A DNA stretch of 8,051 nucleotides, from contig PAXM01000005.1 of assembly GCA_002714485.1 (NCBI GenBank), forward strand, positions 112,406 through 120,456, written 5' to 3'. The DNA comes from Acidimicrobiaceae bacterium. Its GTDB lineage: Bacteria; Actinomycetota; Acidimicrobiia; Acidimicrobiales; MedAcidi-G1. The notes beneath the pieces are model-generated. The model worked only from the letters and a program-made list of their open reading frames with translations. It was not told the origin of the DNA and did no database searches. How positions within the stretch are numbered: position 1 is the first letter of the stretch; each line of letters opens with the position of its first letter. Of the stretch, positions 6,176-8,051 are shown in pieces. Made by a program: the position numbers and the translations under genes.

Positions 6176-7924
6176 GTGTTCGCCAAGGTACTGATCGCAA
6201 ACCGCGGGGAGATCGCCGTTCGGGTCATCCGGGCGTGCCGGGAAATGGGCGTGGCCACGGTGGCCGTTTACTCCGATCTCGACCGTGACGCCCTCCACAC
6301 CCGCCTGGCCGATGAGGCCTACGCCCTCGGGGGCAAGGCGGCCACCGAGAGCTACCTCAATGCCGAGGCCATCCTCTCAGTCATCGACCGGAGCGGCGCC
6401 GACGCCGTCCACCCGGGGTACGGCTTCTTCTCGGAAAACGCCAACTTCGCGCGGGCGGTGACCGATCGGGGGGTGGCCTTCATCGGTCCGCCCCCGGAGG
6501 CCATCGAAGTCATGGGCGACAAGATCAGTGCCCGGCTAGCCGCCGAACAGGTGGGCGTACACGGCGTGCCTGGTACCACCGAGTTCATTACCGACCCCGA
6601 TCAGGTCCGGGCCTTCGGTGCAGAACACGGGTATCCAGTCGCCATCAAAGCCGCCTACGGCGGCGGCGGGCGCGGCATGAAGGTGGTGACCGACGAGACC
6701 ACCATTGAGGACGCCATTGAGTCAGCCAAGCGCGAGGCCATGTCCTATTTCGCACGCGACGAGATCTACATGGAGAGATACCTCACCGCCCCCCGCCACG
6801 TCGAAATCCAGGTGCTCGCCGATGCCTACGGCAATGCCGTGTACCTGGGCGAGCGTGACTGCTCGGCCCAGCGTCGCCACCAGAAACTCATAGAGGAGGC
6901 ACCGGCCCCTGACCTCCCCGATGAGGTCCGCACCTCCATGGGCGAGGCAGCTGTGGCTGTGGCTCTGGGCTGTGGTTATACCAACGCTGGCACCGTTGAG
7001 TTCCTCTATGAGGACGGCGTGTTCCACTACCTCGAGATGAACACCCGCCTGCAGGTTGAACACCCGGTGACCGAGTTGGTGACCGGCCTCGACCTTGTCG
7101 AGCAGCAACTCCTGATCGCCTCGGGGGAGCCGCTGGACTTCACCCAAGATGATGTGACGATCTCCGGCCACGCCATCGAAGTGCGGATCAACGCCGAGGA
7201 CCCCTCCGGCGGGGCTTTCCTACCAAGCCCGGGACGAATCGACTCTCTGCGAGTACCTGACGGGTTCGGTATCAGATTCGATGGCGGCTACGAGGCAGGC
7301 GACGAGATCAGCCAGTACTACGACAACCTGGTCGGCAAGCTGGTGATCTGGGGCCGGGACCGTGAGGTGGCTATCCGTCGCACCCTGCGGGCTTTGGCTG
7401 ACTTCGAGATCCGTGGAGTAGCTACCACCATCCCGGCTGACATCGCGATCTTGGAACACCCCGACTTCGCTGCAGTCACCCACTCCACCAAGTGGGTTGA
7501 GGAGACCCTGGATCTTTCCACCGTGTCCTCCGCTGTCCAACCATCGACTACCGGAGACGATGAAACACCAACGACTCGGCGCGACATCTCTGTGGAGGTC
7601 GACGGCCGCCGGTTCGCCGTCAGCATGTGGATTCCGGAGGCCGCCCCGCCGGCCGGTCCATCTCCCCGGACTCGGGCCAAGCGGTCCGGTATGGGCACTA
7701 GCGGTTCGGGAACCGGTCGGGTGGTGGTCCCGATGCAAGGCACCATCGTGAAGGTACTGGTGGCCGTGGGCGACAACGTGGACGCCGGTGACACGGTCTG
7801 CGTTTTAGAAGCCATGAAAATGGAGAACAACGTGGCCGCCGACAGGGCTGGCACGGTGTCCGAGGTACTCGTCGAACCCGGCGACTCAGTAGGCGCCGGC
7901 GACATGGTGGTGGTGGTCGAGTAG
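6176..7924 (+). CDS. accA: Acyl-CoA carboxylase alpha subunit: biotin carboxylase fused to BCCP
   Basis: 582 residues, the usual size for actinobacterial acetyl/propionyl-CoA carboxylase alpha chains. It carboxylates biotin with ATP and bicarbonate; a separate beta subunit, not in this window, then makes malonyl- or methylmalonyl-CoA for lipid synthesis. The N-terminal domain starts VFAKVLIANRGEIAVRVIRA. The ATP-grasp domain has K116, K158 and the loop GGGGRGM (162-168), with E275, E287, N289, R291, E295 and R337 matching the catalytic positions of E. coli AccC almost residue for residue. A linker with a small ISVEVDGRRFAVSMW segment (471-485) and a Gly/Ser/Pro-rich hinge (486-514) lead to the BCCP domain (515-582), with biotin site K548 in EAMKMEN. 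GTG 6176 is preferred because it matches the family N-terminus; ATG 6122 would add 18 unrelated residues and overlap birA. No Shine-Dalgarno is evident. The symbol follows actinobacterial usage (accA); accC is also used. The acyl-CoA preference is set by the missing beta subunit. Confidence 0.95.
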   Translation: MFAKVLIANRGEIAVRVIRACREMGVATVAVYSDLDRDALHTRLADEAYALGGKAATESYLNAEAILSVIDRSGADAVHPGYGFFSENANFARAVTDRGVAFIGPPPEAIEVMGDKISARLAAEQVGVHGVPGTTEFITDPDQVRAFGAEHGYPVAIKAAYGGGGRGMKVVTDETTIEDAIESAKREAMSYFARDEIYMERYLTAPRHVEIQVLADAYGNAVYLGERDCSAQRRHQKLIEEAPAPDLPDEVRTSMGEAAVAVALGCGYTNAGTVEFLYEDGVFHYLEMNTRLQVEHPVTELVTGLDLVEQQLLIASGEPLDFTQDDVTISGHAIEVRINAEDPSGGAFLPSPGRIDSLRVPDGFGIRFDGGYEAGDEISQYYDNLVGKLVIWGRDREVAIRRTLRALADFEIRGVATTIPADIAILEHPDFAAVTHSTKWVEETLDLSTVSSAVQPSTTGDDETPTTRRDISVEVDGRRFAVSMWIPEAAPPAGPSPRTRAKRSGMGTSGSGTGRVVVPMQGTIVKVLVAVGDNVDAGDTVCVLEAMKMENNVAADRAGTVSEVLVEPGDSVGAGDMVVVVE

Positions 7925-7953
7925 GACCCGATCTGGAAGCGGGGTGGCGGGTC
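7925..7953. terminator. Weak inverted repeat after the carboxylase gene, possible terminator
   Basis: GACCCG (7925-7930) and CGGGTC (7948-7953) form a perfect 6-bp GC-rich stem with a 17-base loop, directly after the stop codon and in the 39-bp gap between convergent genes. A competing CGGG/CCCG stem overlaps it (7948-7951 with 7959-7962). There is no T-tract, so this is a positional guess. Confidence 0.22.
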
Positions 7954-7963
7954 GTCAGCCCGG

Positions 7964-8051
7964 CTACTCGGCAGCGTCAACTAGTGCCTTGGCAAGCGTC
8001 GAGTGCACGATCAGGCTAACCATGCCCGCTTTGGTCGGCTCATAGGCTAAG
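7964..8051 (-). CDS. 3' end of an unrecognised gene (C-terminal 28 codons)
   Basis: Read from the right edge on the minus strand, one frame stays open until TAG at 7966-7964 and encodes LAYEPTKAGMVSLIV followed by HSTLAKALVDAAE. The frame has the codon character of a real gene end: GC-rich third positions and an amphipathic helix-like Ala/Leu C-terminus. It converges on the carboxylase gene with a 39-bp gap, the same arrangement as at the other convergent junction. I do not recognise the family. YEPTK fits the Y-x3-K pattern of short-chain dehydrogenases, but the protein ends about 25 residues later, too soon for that family, so I do not propose it. The start lies outside the window. Confidence 0.5.
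   Translation of the reverse strand, partial: LAYEPTKAGMVSLIVHSTLAKALVDAAE

Noticed and set aside
7318..7980. 220-codon minus-strand open frame covering the 3' part of the carboxylase
   Set aside because: It is antisense to the BCCP domain, Ser/Thr/Pro-rich without motifs, and in a different frame from the supported gene end at 7964-8051.
7964..8051. Short-chain dehydrogenase from the YEPTK (Y-x3-K) pattern
   Set aside because: The protein stops about 25 residues after the motif, while the family needs roughly 80-100 more; the pattern is short enough to be chance.

Overview
The window is GC-rich, densely coding chromosomal DNA with GTG starts, very short gaps and overlapping stop/start codons. 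It looks like a high-GC actinobacterium. An Acidimicrobiia-type organism is my guess from the protein flavour, for example the KAAYGGGGRGM signature of actinobacterial acyl-CoA carboxylase alpha chains, but this is inference and no database was searched. I see no mobile element, CRISPR array, tRNA or rRNA. Composition and codon use look even throughout, so nothing points to recent transfer.

Left part, minus strand, read from 4327 down to 1: a tight cluster probably transcribed as one unit. It starts with an LCP (LytR-CpsA-Psr) family membrane protein with a C-terminal LytR_C-like domain. Three GT4-type glycosyltransferases follow; the last runs off the left edge. Spacings are 28 bp, a 1-bp stop/start overlap and 2 bp. 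Good Shine-Dalgarno sequences inside the preceding coding regions suggest translational coupling. The simplest reading is a cell-surface glycopolymer module: the glycosyltransferases build a lipid-linked glycan and the LCP enzyme transfers a glycopolymer to the cell wall.

Middle, plus strand: a class IV PLP aminotransferase (aminodeoxychorismate lyase / branched-chain aminotransferase fold) is divergent from the LCP gene with a 33-bp gap. It converges on birA with a 36-bp gap holding a hairpin.

Right part: birA (minus strand), encoding a biotin-protein ligase without the regulatory HTH domain, is divergent from a 582-residue acyl-CoA carboxylase alpha chain (biotin carboxylase plus BCCP). 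The start codons are separated by 18 bp. The ligase is expected to biotinylate the EAMKME lysine at the C-terminus of the neighbouring protein. The beta (carboxyltransferase) subunit is not in the window. At the right edge are the last 28 codons of an unrecognised minus-strand gene, convergent with the carboxylase.

No clearly new system is visible. The most useful second looks are the LCP-glycosyltransferase cassette, the very compact birA/carboxylase divergent region with possible leaderless promoters, and the His-rich N-terminal tail of BirA.
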